A DNA stretch of 64,000 nucleotides from Kitasatospora sp. NBC_00458 (GCF_036013975.1 NZ_CP107904.1:7411001-7475000), one strand, 5' to 3'. Numbered from the stretch's first letter, positions 30,907-40,360 are shown. Translations and numbers: made by a program. Notes: a model not told the origin generated them from the sequence alone.

Positions 30907-31322
30907 CCAGAGGCCGTCGTCTCCGCCGCACCGACCGGGGGTCGATGAGCCTGGGTATGGCCATCGTCTTCCCGGTCGTGCTGATCCTGATCCTGACCGT
31001 CGCCCAGACGGGTCTGTGGTGGTACTACCGCCAACTCGCCCTCACCGCCGCCCGGGAGGGCGTCGACGCGGGCCGGGTGCAGGGCAACCGGAGCGACGAG
31101 CTGAAGAACGAGGCGGCACGGAAGCAGGCGGAGACGTTCCTCGCCCGCCAGGGCAGCAAGGAGCACGTGATCAGCACCGACGGCAGCACGGCGGTGCTGA
31201 TCCGGGTCACCGTGGAGGTGACGGCGCCGGTGGTGATCCCCTTCGTCACGCGGCCGACCGTCACCCAGCGGGTCGAGGCACCGCGCGAACGGTTCCTCCC
31301 GCCGCAGGTGGTGGGACCGTGA
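30903..31322 (+). CDS. TadE-like pseudopilin
   Basis: A 139-residue TadE-like protein. The N-terminus RRTDRGSMSLGMAIVFPVVLILILTV gives a short basic leader and one membrane helix. The following QTGLWWYYRQLALTAAREGVDAGRV is the usual TadE continuation. Beta strands form the extracellular part. The +5 Glu is replaced by Gly. Its GTG lies in the pilin stop and its own stop in the next start, so the three are coupled. Confidence 0.78.
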   Translation: MTRGRRLRRTDRGSMSLGMAIVFPVVLILILTVAQTGLWWYYRQLALTAAREGVDAGRVQGNRSDELKNEAARKQAETFLARQGSKEHVISTDGSTAVLIRVTVEVTAPVVIPFVTRPTVTQRVEAPRERFLPPQVVGP

Positions 31323-31906
31323 GCGGACGGTTCCGGCGGCGGACCGGAGGACCGGCGGGGACGCCGGCGGCGGGACCGACCGGGACGCTGACCGGGACGC
31401 CGGCCGGGAGTCCCGCCGGTCCGCCGGCCCGGTGGGCGCGCGCGTTCGCCGCGCGCCGGGTGGCCCGGTCGGCGCACGGGCGGGACGGCGGCGGGCTCGC
31501 CGTCGAGGCCGCCATCGTCGCGCCCGCCGTGGTGGGACTGATCCTGGTCGCCGTCGCGGCCGGCCGCGTGCAGACCGCCGCCGGCACCGTGGAGGCGGCC
31601 GCCCGGTCGGCCGCCCGGACCGCCTCGCTGGAGCGCGACGCCACCGCGATGGAGGCCGCGGCGGAGAAGTCCGCCGAGGACTCCATGGCGCAGCAGGGCA
31701 TGCACTGCGTGGGCGGCGGAAAGACCGCCACCCTGACCCACGGCGAACTCGTCAGCCACGGGATCACCATGGCGACGGTCACGGTGTCGGTCCGGTGCGA
31801 GGTCGCGCTCGCCGACCTGCTCGGCGGTCCGGGCAGGGGCGGTCCCCTGTCGAAGACGCTCACCGGCAGCTTCGTCTCGGTCGTGGACCGGTACCGGGGC
31901 GGGTGA
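31319..31906 (+). CDS. TadE/TadF-like pseudopilin
   Basis: A 195-residue protein. The first 55 residues are Gly/Thr/Ala/Arg low complexity. The pilin-like helix reads GGGLAVEAAIVAPAVVGLILVAV with a Glu near the cleavage region. RVQTAAGTVEAAARSAARTASLER follows, typical of TadE/TadF. Two Cys residues (MHCVGG, VRCEV) may pair outside. It starts at GTG 31319, inside the previous stop. A 226-base gap follows, without a gene. Confidence 0.75.
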   Translation: MSGRFRRRTGGPAGTPAAGPTGTLTGTPAGSPAGPPARWARAFAARRVARSAHGRDGGGLAVEAAIVAPAVVGLILVAVAAGRVQTAAGTVEAAARSAARTASLERDATAMEAAAEKSAEDSMAQQGMHCVGGGKTATLTHGELVSHGITMATVTVSVRCEVALADLLGGPGRGGPLSKTLTGSFVSVVDRYRGG

Positions 31907-32132
31907 CGCGGTGGCGGAGCGGTGCGGGCTGGGCGGCCGAGGGGGCGTGCACCGGCGCGGGCGGGGCGGGCCGGAACCCGCCCCTGACAGGGATGTGACG
32001 GGCCGTGGGGCGGGCGGTGGTGAGGTCGTGAGGACGAGGTGCCCGGACGGGGATTGGAGACGCTCCGGGCGGGGGAGACGCAAGCGGAGAGCGCCCGGGG
32101 GAGGGTGGACGGGCATGTCGGGAGGGGGCGCC

Positions 32133-32582
32133 ATGGCGCGCGGACGCGGGGCACCGGGCTTCCGGGCCCGTTCGGACCGTGGCGCGCTCTCGGTGTTCGT
32201 CGCCATCTGCGCGGCCTTCGTCGTCCTGGTCGTCGTCGTCATCATCGACGCCGGCGGCAAGCTGCGCGCCGCGGAGAACACCGACGCCTACGCCCAGGAG
32301 GCCGCCCGGGTGGCCGGCCAGCAGCTCGACGAGGCCGCGCTGCTCCGCGGGGAGGGGTACCGGGTGCAGCACCAGTACGCCGAGGAGGCCGCCAACAGCT
32401 ACCTCGCGCTGTACGGCCTGCGCGCGAAGTCCGTGGGGTTCTCGCCCGACGGGGCGAGCGTCGACATCACGGTGGAGACCGAGTACCGGCCCGTCCTGCT
32501 GACCGGCCTCGCCAACTGGAAGATCACGGGCAAGGGAAGCGCAGCCCTCGTCCACGGAGTCAAGGAAGCGGAGACCGACTGA
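32133..32582 (+). CDS. TadG-like protein
   Basis: A 149-residue protein: basic N-terminus, DRGALSVFVAICAAFVVLVVVVIID helix, GGKLRAAENTDAYAQEAARVAGQQLD. This is the start of TadG-type proteins, but the long VWA part of full TadG is missing. The rest is a small beta-rich external domain. ATG 32133 has GGAGG 7 bases upstream; ATG 32115 is an alternative. It shares one base with the next start (TGATG). Confidence 0.74.
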   Translation: MARGRGAPGFRARSDRGALSVFVAICAAFVVLVVVVIIDAGGKLRAAENTDAYAQEAARVAGQQLDEAALLRGEGYRVQHQYAEEAANSYLALYGLRAKSVGFSPDGASVDITVETEYRPVLLTGLANWKITGKGSAALVHGVKEAETD

Positions 32583-35500
32583 TGGCCGCGCCACGCGCCA
32601 AGGACCAGACCCGCGCCGGGCGTCCGGCCCGGGGCGTGCCCGCCACTCCCGCGCCCGGCCGCCGGCCGTCGTCGCGGCCGTCGCACCGCGGCGGCAGCGG
32701 CGGCCGCAGGGGCCGGGGCGGCGCCGTGATCGGAGCGATCGCGGCCCTGATCACCCTGCTCGGACTGCTGCTCGGCGTCCCGGCACTGCTCCTGTACGGC
32801 ACCCGCGCGGTGGCCGACATGGGCGCGCTCGCCCCGGACGGCATCGGCGCGCTGCTGACCAGCCCCGACGACGGACGGCTCTTCCTCTGGCTGCTGGTCG
32901 TGATCGGCTGGCTCGGCTGGGCGTGCTTCGCGTTCTCCGTCCTGCTGGAGATCCCGGCCCAGCTCCGCGGACGCGTGGCCCGGCGGATCCCGGCGTTCGG
33001 CTGGAGCCAGCGCGCCGCGGCCGGGCTGGTGGGTGCGGTGATCGCGCTGGTGCCGGTGGCCGGTTCGGCCTTCGCCGCCACTCCCGAGCGGCCCCAGGTG
33101 GCCACCGCGTCCGCCCAGGCGGGCGCCGGCGTGCAGCGGGCCGCGCTGCACGCCGCGCAGGCCGCGCCGGCCCTCACCCCCGCCGCCGACCAGCAGGCCG
33201 GCTACACCGTGCGCGACAGCCGGCCCGCCGACAGCCTCTGGTCCATCGCCGAGCGCCAGCTCGGTTCGGGCGAGCGCTGGACGGAGATCGCCAAGCTCAA
33301 CGACGGCCGGGTGATGGACGATTCGGGCAACCGGTTCGACGCCGACCGGCCGATCCAGCCCGGCTGGAAGCTGCTGATGCCGGCCGACGCCAAGCCGGAC
33401 GGGGCCGTGACCCCGGCGCCCGCCCCGGCCCCCGCGCCCGCCACCGGGACCTCGGGCACGTCCGCCACCGGCACGCCGGGGAGCGGTGCGCAGGGCACCG
33501 GGACCGTCACGGTGAAGGCCGGGGAGAGCCTGTCGGTGATCGCCGAGCGGGAGCTGGGCGACGCCGAGGCCTGGCCGAAGCTGTTCGACGCCAACAAGGG
33601 CGTGCAGGCGCCGGACGGCGAGCGGCTCACCGATCCGGACGTGGTGGTGCCCGGGATGGTGCTCAGCCTCCCGGGCGCGGCGCCCCCCGCACCCGCGCCC
33701 GCCCCCGCGCCGGAGCCGGCGCCCGCCCCGGCCCCCGCGCCCCCGGCGGAACCCGCCCCCGCCCCGGCCCCGCCGCCACCGGCGCCGAGCACCCAGGTGC
33801 CCGCGCCCGCCCCGGCACCCGCGCAGACCCCCGCACCCGCCCCCCAGACCCCCGCACCCGCCCAGACCCCGGCCCAGACGCCCGCCGCGCACGCCGCGGA
33901 GACCCCGAGCGACGACTACGGCGTCGCCCTCGCGGCCTCCACCGTCGGCGTCCTGCTGGCCGCGGTCATGGTCGGCGCCGTCGCCCGCAAGCGCGGCACC
34001 CAGCTCCGCGCCCGGCGCCCCCGGCACCGCATCGCCCTGCCCACCGCCCCCGCCGCCGCCTTCGAGGCCGAACTGAAGGCCCGCCAGGACGACGCCGGAC
34101 TCGACCTGCTGGACCGCGCCCTGCGCAGCATGGCCCGCAACACCGTCCGCGGCGGCAAGCGGCTGCCCGCCGTCGTCGCCGCCCGGATCACCCCCGGCCG
34201 GACGATCGAGCTGTACCTCTCCGGCCCGGCGGCCCCGATCGCCCCGTTCCGCGCCGCCCACACCCCCGACATCTGGTGGTGCGAGGCCGACTCCGACGGG
34301 CTGCTCTCGCCCGCCCAGGCCCGCAAGACCGCCGCCCCCTACCCGGCGCTGGTCACCCTGGGCTCCTCGCCCGACGGCTCGGTGATCCTCGCCGACCTGG
34401 AGACCGTCCGGCTGCTCCACCTCTCCGGCCACCCGGACGACGCCCGCGACGTGCTGCGCACCCTCGCCCTGGAACTCGCCCACAGCCCGCTGGCCGACCG
34501 GCTCCACCTGCACCTGGTCGACCTCGCCGAGGAGGTGCCGATCAGCGGCCCCGCCGCCGAACGGATCCACCGCCACCCCACTCTGGAGGCCGCGCTCGCC
34601 GCCCTCGGCCCGCGCACCGCCAAGGCCCGGGCCACCCTGGTCGCCGCCGAGGCCAACAGCCCCCGGGAGGCCCGCAGCCGGGGCCAGGCCGACGAGTCCT
34701 GGGTCCCCGAGATCGTGCTCTGCGCCCACCAGCCGGGCGGCGACGTCCCGGCCGAACTCGGCCGCCTGCTCGACGCCCGCCCGCGGACCTGCGTCGCCGT
34801 GGTCACCCGGGCACCCGAGCGCGGCACCGGACCGGTCGCCCGCTGGACCCTGCCGGCCACCGGCCAGGCCACCATCCCCGGCCTGCACCTCACCCTGGAG
34901 CTGCAGCGCCTGACCACCGGCCAGTACGAGCAGGTCGCCGAACTGCTCCGGGCCGCCGACGACACCACCCAGCACCCCGCCCCCGCCTGGACCCTGGACG
35001 GACCCGGTCTCGACGACCTCGAACCGGCCGAACTGCCGCCCGTACCGGTGCTGGTGGGAGCAGGGGTGTCGGGCGGCGGTCCGACCGGCGGGTTCCTGAT
35101 GGGCTCGCCCGACGAGCCGGACCTCGGGGACGGTACGGACGGCGACGCCCCCGAGGCCGCCGGTCCGCGCCTGCTCGCCAGGGTGATCGGCACCGGCGTG
35201 AGCCCGTTCGCCGGCACCGACCCGGCGGCGCCCGCGATCTCCACCGGGTCGGTCGTGCCCGCGGTCGCCGTGGTGCCCGTGGTGCCCGTGGTGCCCGTCG
35301 CCCCGGTCGGTCCGGCCGCGCCCGCGACGCCGCTGCCGCCCGGGACGCCCCTGCCGCCCGGCGCCCGGCACCTCGTCAACGGTCTCGGCCGGCAGGCCGT
35401 CACCCCCACCGGCCCGACCACGCCGAGCAGCCCCAGCACTCCCACCGGCCCGGCCGCCGGCTACCCCACCGGAACGGACCCGGACGGCGGGGCGGCCTCC

Positions 35501-36655
35501 AGCGCCGAGGACACCACCCGGAACCTCCGGCTGCCCGACGAGACCGGAACGCCGAACGGCACGGCCGTGCCCGTCCCGCCCGTCCAGGCGGTGGCGCCCG
35601 TCGCACCGGTGCCCGGCCCGGCCGCCGAGCCGGCGCCCGCCCCCGAGCCGGTCCCGACGCACGACCCGGCGCCCGCACCCACCGGCACCGACCCGCGCCA
35701 CCCCGGTCGGCCGGAACCGGTCCCCGGGCCGTCCGCCCAGCCCGCCCCCCGGCCGACCCGGCAGCCGGCGCTCCCCGGTGCGGCCGTCGAACCCGGACCG
35801 GCCGCCACCGCCCCGGTGGCCCGCACCACCCCCGGCCGCAGCGACAGCGACGACCTGCTCGCCATCCTCCGCTCCCCGGAGGCCCACGCCACCCGCACCG
35901 CCCCCCGGATCCGCCTGCTCGGCCCGGTGGACGTGGCCGGCACCAGCGGCACGGCCGACCCCGCCACCGTCCTGCGGCTCACCGAACTCGCCGTCTACCT
36001 GGCCCTGCGCCCCGGCGCCGACCACAACGCCCTCGACCACGACCTGCACCCCGGCGCGGCCCACCTCGACCCGCACCCCACCGCCGCCGACGCCAGGAGC
36101 CCGCTGCCCGACAAACTCGCCGACCTGGCCGCCTGGTTCGGCGCCTCCTCGGACGGCCGGACCTTCCTGGCCACCGACTCCGCCGACGGCTACGCCTTCG
36201 CCCCCGCCGTCACCTGCGACTGGGACGAGTTCCGCGGCCTCTACCGGCGCGGCATGCGCAGCACCAGCGCCACCGCCGACGCGGCCCTCGCCCACGCCCT
36301 CGCGCTGGTCCGGGGCGCCCCGTTCGCGGAGGCCCCGCCCGCCTCGTACGGGTGGGCCGAGTCCGAGCGGCAGGACATGATCGCCGCGATCGTCGACACC
36401 GCCCACGAACTCGCCGCCCGCCGCCTCCAGTACGGCGACCACCGCAGCGCCGAGGCCGCCGTCTTCCGCGGCCTCGCCGTCGCCCCGGACGTCGAACTCC
36501 TGCACCGCGACCTGTTCTACGCCTACGCCTCGGCCGGCGCCCGCGACCAGCTCCTGCGGGCCGTCAACCGCCTGGACGCGCTCAGCCGCCGCACCGGTCG
36601 CGACCTCGACGCCGACACGGTGGCCCTGCTGCGGGACCTCCTCGCCGGCTCCTGA
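32582..36655 (+). CDS. LysM membrane protein with C-terminal BTAD regulatory domain
   Basis: A 1357-residue protein. It has three helices (residues about 48-72, 100-122, 145-166), two LysM modules (207-267 with YTVRDSRPADSLWSIAERQL, and 307-364 with VTVKAGESLSVIAERELG), a Pro/Ala tract (367-440) and a fourth helix (446-468). A large cytoplasmic region contains a Pro/Val-rich linker (about 900-960). The C-terminus (about 1109-1357) reads RIRLLGPVDVAG, a winged-helix-like segment without clear DNA-contact residues, then a TPR-like bacterial transcriptional activator domain (DWDEFRGLYRRG, RRLQYGDHRSAEAAVF). It may link peptidoglycan contact to signalling; that role is inference. It is the last gene before the terminator. 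Confidence 0.82.
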   Translation: MAAPRAKDQTRAGRPARGVPATPAPGRRPSSRPSHRGGSGGRRGRGGAVIGAIAALITLLGLLLGVPALLLYGTRAVADMGALAPDGIGALLTSPDDGRLFLWLLVVIGWLGWACFAFSVLLEIPAQLRGRVARRIPAFGWSQRAAAGLVGAVIALVPVAGSAFAATPERPQVATASAQAGAGVQRAALHAAQAAPALTPAADQQAGYTVRDSRPADSLWSIAERQLGSGERWTEIAKLNDGRVMDDSGNRFDADRPIQPGWKLLMPADAKPDGAVTPAPAPAPAPATGTSGTSATGTPGSGAQGTGTVTVKAGESLSVIAERELGDAEAWPKLFDANKGVQAPDGERLTDPDVVVPGMVLSLPGAAPPAPAPAPAPEPAPAPAPAPPAEPAPAPAPPPPAPSTQVPAPAPAPAQTPAPAPQTPAPAQTPAQTPAAHAAETPSDDYGVALAASTVGVLLAAVMVGAVARKRGTQLRARRPRHRIALPTAPAAAFEAELKARQDDAGLDLLDRALRSMARNTVRGGKRLPAVVAARITPGRTIELYLSGPAAPIAPFRAAHTPDIWWCEADSDGLLSPAQARKTAAPYPALVTLGSSPDGSVILADLETVRLLHLSGHPDDARDVLRTLALELAHSPLADRLHLHLVDLAEEVPISGPAAERIHRHPTLEAALAALGPRTAKARATLVAAEANSPREARSRGQADESWVPEIVLCAHQPGGDVPAELGRLLDARPRTCVAVVTRAPERGTGPVARWTLPATGQATIPGLHLTLELQRLTTGQYEQVAELLRAADDTTQHPAPAWTLDGPGLDDLEPAELPPVPVLVGAGVSGGGPTGGFLMGSPDEPDLGDGTDGDAPEAAGPRLLARVIGTGVSPFAGTDPAAPAISTGSVVPAVAVVPVVPVVPVAPVGPAAPATPLPPGTPLPPGARHLVNGLGRQAVTPTGPTTPSSPSTPTGPAAGYPTGTDPDGGAASSAEDTTRNLRLPDETGTPNGTAVPVPPVQAVAPVAPVPGPAAEPAPAPEPVPTHDPAPAPTGTDPRHPGRPEPVPGPSAQPAPRPTRQPALPGAAVEPGPAATAPVARTTPGRSDSDDLLAILRSPEAHATRTAPRIRLLGPVDVAGTSGTADPATVLRLTELAVYLALRPGADHNALDHDLHPGAAHLDPHPTAADARSPLPDKLADLAAWFGASSDGRTFLATDSADGYAFAPAVTCDWDEFRGLYRRGMRSTSATADAALAHALALVRGAPFAEAPPASYGWAESERQDMIAAIVDTAHELAARRLQYGDHRSAEAAVFRGLAVAPDVELLHRDLFYAYASAGARDQLLRAVNRLDALSRRTGRDLDADTVALLRDLLAGS

Positions 36656-36662
36656 ACCGGTG

Positions 36663-36705
36663 CGGCGGAGCGGGGCACCGGCTGGTCCGGTGCCCCGCTC
36701 CGCCG
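36663..36705 (+). terminator. Terminator ending the Tad operon
   Basis: CGGCGGAGCGGGGCACCGG and CCGGTGCCCCGCTCCGCCG form a perfect 19-bp stem with the loop CTGGT. It starts 8 bases after the stop of the LysM/BTAD gene. It separates the operon from the second caspase-like gene. Confidence 0.9.
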
Positions 36706-36879
36706 TGTCCGCGGGCCGGTGGCCGTGGCGGATCCGTGCCCGTCGGGTGTGGACCGCGTGCCGGGGGAGTGGCGGCCGCGGGCCGATCGCGGGCCGGCCG
36801 CGCACCGGTGGCGTACTGGCGGCGTGTCGCCTCCGTACCGATCACCCACCCGGCCTGGCTCGGGCATGCCGAGATCTCG

Positions 36880-36885
36880 TAGGGT
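36880..36885 (+). promoter_or_regulatory. -10 box of the second caspase-like gene
   Basis: TAGGGT lies 13 bases before GTG 36899. The transcript would begin near 36892, leaving almost no leader. No convincing -35 is visible. Confidence 0.5.
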
Positions 36886-36898
36886 GGCGCAAACGGGT

Positions 36899-39241
36899 GT
36901 GGTGGCCGACACCACGCGGGGCAAGGCAGTAGAGGACGCCGCTGAGCGGCGGGGCGGGGCTGGTGACCAGGAGATGGCGGAGACGACGGCGGTCCCCGGA
37001 GATCCCGACCCGGCGACGGACCCCGGCCCCCAGGACGCCGTACCGCCGTGGCACCCGCGCAACGCGTACGACGAGCACCCGCCCGGTCCCGCCGCCCTGT
37101 ACGAACCGCCGGTCCCGGTGACCGCACCCGCCCCGGCCCCGGTACCCGACCCGGCGCCCGCGCCGGTGCCCGAGTCCGTCCCGGACGCGCAGGTGCCGCC
37201 CCTGCCGCCGGTCCCCTCCACCGGATGGACCGTCACCGGTATGCCCGCCATGGGAGGCCCGGCCGCCCAGGCCGCGGCACCGGCCCCGGCACCGCAGCCG
37301 CCGTTCGGCGGCCCCGGTGCCACCCCGGCGCACGGCGTCCCCGCGGCGCAGGGCATCCCGGCACAGGGCGTCCCGGCACCCGTCGCCCCGCCCGTCACCA
37401 ACGGCCTGGGCACCGCGCCGCGCGGGCGGATCCTCGTCGTCGAGGGCGGCTACGGCGGCTCCGGCCGCCGCACCTGGGGACGCGGCGGATCCGCGCAGGC
37501 CCCGGTGCTCTCCGCGATGCTCGCCGCCGTGTCGCCCCAGGTGCTGCTCGCCGCCGACGCCGTCGACGCCGTCCACCTCCCCGGCGCCAGCGACCCGCAC
37601 ACCGTCATCGCCCACCTGCGCGCCGCGGCCCGCCACCCCGGACCGCTCCTCGTCCACCTCGGCGGACACCTGCTCGCCGACAAGCGCAGCGGCCAGCTCC
37701 ACCTCACCCTGCGTGACTCCAAGCCCGGCAGCGTCCGGCAGGACGGCCTCGCCTGGCAGCTGGTCGCGGCCGAGCTGCGCCACCGCCCGGCCGACTGGCA
37801 GACCCTGGTCATCGCCGACCTGAGCGCCGATCAGAGCGCCTGGCCCCTCCTCCAGGGCGCCGCCGCACCGCTCACCGACGGCCTGCCGCTCTGGGCGGTC
37901 GTCAGCCCCGACCCCGAGCAGATCGGCACCTTCACCCGTGCGCTGATCGAGGCGCTGCACGGCGGGCGCCCCGGGGGCGAGGCCGTCCTCGCCCCCGAGC
38001 AACTGCGCCAGCAGGTGTACTCGGTGCTCCGTCCGGACGTCGTCGTGCTGGCCACGCACGCGCCCGACCGCCCGTTCTTCCGCAACACCGCGCGTCGCGG
38101 CGACGGCTCCGTCGCCGACCCCGCCCCGTACGAGGGCCAGGCCGCCGTGCCGCCCCGGCCGGCCGCCCCGGAGGAGGCGCCCTGGGGCGACCTGCCGCCG
38201 CAGGACGCCGTGCCGCACGAGGCCGTGCCGCGGCCCAGGACCGCCGTCACCCTGGACAAGCCGGGCGCGGCCGTCGACCCGTCGGGTCCCGCGCCGGAGG
38301 ACGGCCCCGCCGCCGGTACCGGCGCCGAGGACTTCGCCGACCCGTCCGGCGCGGCGCCGGCCGACGACCGGGTGGACCTGCTCAAGGCCGGGGTCCCGCC
38401 CACCCCGCCGCCCGCACCGCGGCCCGTGGACCTGCTCAAGTCCTACGCCTGGCAGGCCCCGGCCGACGCCGCCGCGGACGCCGAGGCGACGTCGGAGCCC
38501 CCGGTGCAGGACGCGCGCGTCGACGAGCCCCCGGCGGAGGCCCCCGAAGTGCAAGCCGGGGCGGACGCCGAGGAGGACACCGGCGGGGAGGAGGCCCGCG
38601 AAGCCGCAGGCCTCCCCGTCCCCGCGGACGCCGTCCCCGGCCCCGGGTCCGTCCCGGACGCCGCCCCCGAGGCCGTGGTCGAGCCCGGGGCCGCCGGGGC
38701 CGGATCCGCCGAGCCCACCGAGCCCACCGAGCCCGCCCGCGAGCCGGAGGCCGTGCCCGTGCCCGTGCCCGTGCCCGCGCCCGAACCCCTCCAGCCGCGC
38801 GCCGACTACCGCGAGGTGATCGGGCGGATCGTCCGCAGCGCCGAGGCCGGGGACCACGCGGCCGCCACCGACCTGGCCTTCGCCCTCGAACTGGAGGCGA
38901 TCGGCGAACACGGCTCCGTCTCCGCGCCGGTCCTCCAGGTCCGTCAGGTCCGTGCCCACGTCTGCCGCCTCGCCGGGCGGACCGCCGAGGCCGCGGACAT
39001 CTACCGCGAGGTGGCCCTGACCCTGCTCCGCGCCCAGGGCCCGGAACACCCCGAGACCCAGCAGGCCGCGACCAACGCCGAGGCCTGCTGGCGGGCGATC
39101 CCGGACCGGGCCGAGGCCCTCCGGATCGCCCCCGAGATCATCGAACTGCGCGCCTACCTCCCCGGTCCCGACGGCCGCAAGCTCCGCGCCGCCGAACGCC
39201 ACCTCGCCCATCTGGCGGCCGCCCAGCCCGACCACGCCTGA
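36899..39241 (+). CDS. Large protein with degenerate caspase-like core and TPR-like tail
   Basis: A 780-residue protein. From GTG 36899 a 170-residue Pro/Ala-rich part leads to a core (about residues 175-375) that starts GRILVVEGGYGG and contains LRAAARHPGPLLVHLGGHLLAD, GLAWQLVAAELRHRPADWQTLVIADLSADQSAW. It aligns with the core of 21946-22926. The His of HLGGH matches a caspase-like position, but the strand that should carry the Cys (VIADLSADQ) has none. After a 250-residue acidic linker, a TPR-like C-terminus follows (HAAATDLAFALELEAIG, AHVCRLAGRTAEAADIYREVALTLLRAQGPEHPET). Start uncertain: ATG 36974 is in frame, but its AGGAG is too close. Function unknown. Confidence 0.62.
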   Translation: MVADTTRGKAVEDAAERRGGAGDQEMAETTAVPGDPDPATDPGPQDAVPPWHPRNAYDEHPPGPAALYEPPVPVTAPAPAPVPDPAPAPVPESVPDAQVPPLPPVPSTGWTVTGMPAMGGPAAQAAAPAPAPQPPFGGPGATPAHGVPAAQGIPAQGVPAPVAPPVTNGLGTAPRGRILVVEGGYGGSGRRTWGRGGSAQAPVLSAMLAAVSPQVLLAADAVDAVHLPGASDPHTVIAHLRAAARHPGPLLVHLGGHLLADKRSGQLHLTLRDSKPGSVRQDGLAWQLVAAELRHRPADWQTLVIADLSADQSAWPLLQGAAAPLTDGLPLWAVVSPDPEQIGTFTRALIEALHGGRPGGEAVLAPEQLRQQVYSVLRPDVVVLATHAPDRPFFRNTARRGDGSVADPAPYEGQAAVPPRPAAPEEAPWGDLPPQDAVPHEAVPRPRTAVTLDKPGAAVDPSGPAPEDGPAAGTGAEDFADPSGAAPADDRVDLLKAGVPPTPPPAPRPVDLLKSYAWQAPADAAADAEATSEPPVQDARVDEPPAEAPEVQAGADAEEDTGGEEAREAAGLPVPADAVPGPGSVPDAAPEAVVEPGAAGAGSAEPTEPTEPAREPEAVPVPVPVPAPEPLQPRADYREVIGRIVRSAEAGDHAAATDLAFALELEAIGEHGSVSAPVLQVRQVRAHVCRLAGRTAEAADIYREVALTLLRAQGPEHPETQQAATNAEACWRAIPDRAEALRIAPEIIELRAYLPGPDGRKLRAAERHLAHLAAAQPDHA

Positions 39242-40314
39242 TGGGTGTGCTGTCCGCGCTGTCCCGGGTCTGGACCGGGCGTGCGGAGGAGCGGGAGTCC
39301 GACCGGCGGGCCCGCCGGTCGGGCGAGCCCTGGCCGACGGTGGAGGCGGCGGGGTTCGTCGCCGAGGCCGGGGCCTCGGGGCTCTTCGAGTCGGTGGAGG
39401 CGGTGGAGGTGGAGGCGGGCGACGGGGGCCGGTCGCCCCGGCTCGTCGACGTCCACCTGGACGCGGCGGGGCGGTCGTTCATCGTCATGCTGGTGGACGG
39501 CGGCGACCACAGCCGGATCGTCTGTGACGGGTACGTCTTCGACTGGGTCCCCTCGTGCCTCGCCATGGAGTTCCTGACGACCGTCGTCTCCGGGCAGGCG
39601 GAGGTCGCCTTCTCCCGGTCCGGCCGGCACGTGCGGCTGGGCGTCCCGCTCGCCGACGAGGGGACCTGGCGCGAGTCCCGGAGCTTCCGCGGCGATCTCG
39701 AACCGTGGGAGCTCGACGCGATGGGCCGCACCTGGAACCGGACGCTCGAACGGTCGGCCGCGGACCTGCGCGAACGGCTGCAGCGCCACCCGACCGAAGG
39801 CCACTGGACGCAGTTGGCGTACTGGGACCCGCTGCCCACCGCCCGCGCCCTCACCGCCACGATGGGGAACGGCCGTTGGGAGGAGCGCAGTCGGCTCAAC
39901 GTGCCCGGCCCGTTCTACGCGGGGGAGACCGACGGCGGGCTGAACGGCCCCCACCGCCTGCCGGAGCACGTCCTCTCCGGCGACGAGCACCACGGGTTCG
40001 TCCACCGGCAGCCGGTCAACCCCCGTGAGCTGGCGGGCCTGGTGCGGATCGCCGAGGACGAACCGGCGGGCGGCTACGCCTGGGACGGCGACGAGCACTG
40101 GACCCCGGAAGCGGTGCGGGAGTGGTGGGCCGGCCGCGACGCGGTCCGCGCCTGGATCGCCGGGGAGCTCGGAGGCGACCGGAACGAGCCGGCGGCGCTC
40201 CGCCGGTACGCCGCCCACCTGGACGACGGACTGGAGGACTACCTGCGCGGCTACCTGTTCTGGCTGATCGAGCGCCGGGAGCCGCGCCTGGGCGAGGAAC
40301 TCCCGGAGCTCTGA
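39241..40314 (+). CDS. Unrecognised protein coupled to the caspase-like protein
   Basis: A 357-residue cytoplasmic protein. ATG 39241 uses the last base of the upstream stop (TGATG), so it is made with the caspase-like protein. It is rich in Trp, Glu and Arg. Recognisable but unnamed pieces are DHSRIVCDGYVFDWVPSCLAMEFL, VPGPFYAGETDGGLNGPHRLPEHVLSG, HHGFVHRQPVN, and a late YAWDGDEHWTPEAVREWWAGRD. Proteins with this GETD and HRQP layout occur in streptomycetes as uncharacterised families. No catalytic motif. An inhibitor or immunity-type role is only a guess from the coupling. Confidence 0.7.
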   Translation: MGVLSALSRVWTGRAEERESDRRARRSGEPWPTVEAAGFVAEAGASGLFESVEAVEVEAGDGGRSPRLVDVHLDAAGRSFIVMLVDGGDHSRIVCDGYVFDWVPSCLAMEFLTTVVSGQAEVAFSRSGRHVRLGVPLADEGTWRESRSFRGDLEPWELDAMGRTWNRTLERSAADLRERLQRHPTEGHWTQLAYWDPLPTARALTATMGNGRWEERSRLNVPGPFYAGETDGGLNGPHRLPEHVLSGDEHHGFVHRQPVNPRELAGLVRIAEDEPAGGYAWDGDEHWTPEAVREWWAGRDAVRAWIAGELGGDRNEPAALRRYAAHLDDGLEDYLRGYLFWLIERREPRLGEELPEL

Positions 40315-40360
40315 CCGCCCGGGGCGCCCGCCCGGGGGTCTCGTTGTCCGTGGCCGCCGC

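Noticed and set aside
32399..36805. Long minus-strand frame opposite the LysM/BTAD gene
   Set aside because: It is Gly/Arg-rich and is the antisense shadow of a well-supported plus-strand gene with real domains.
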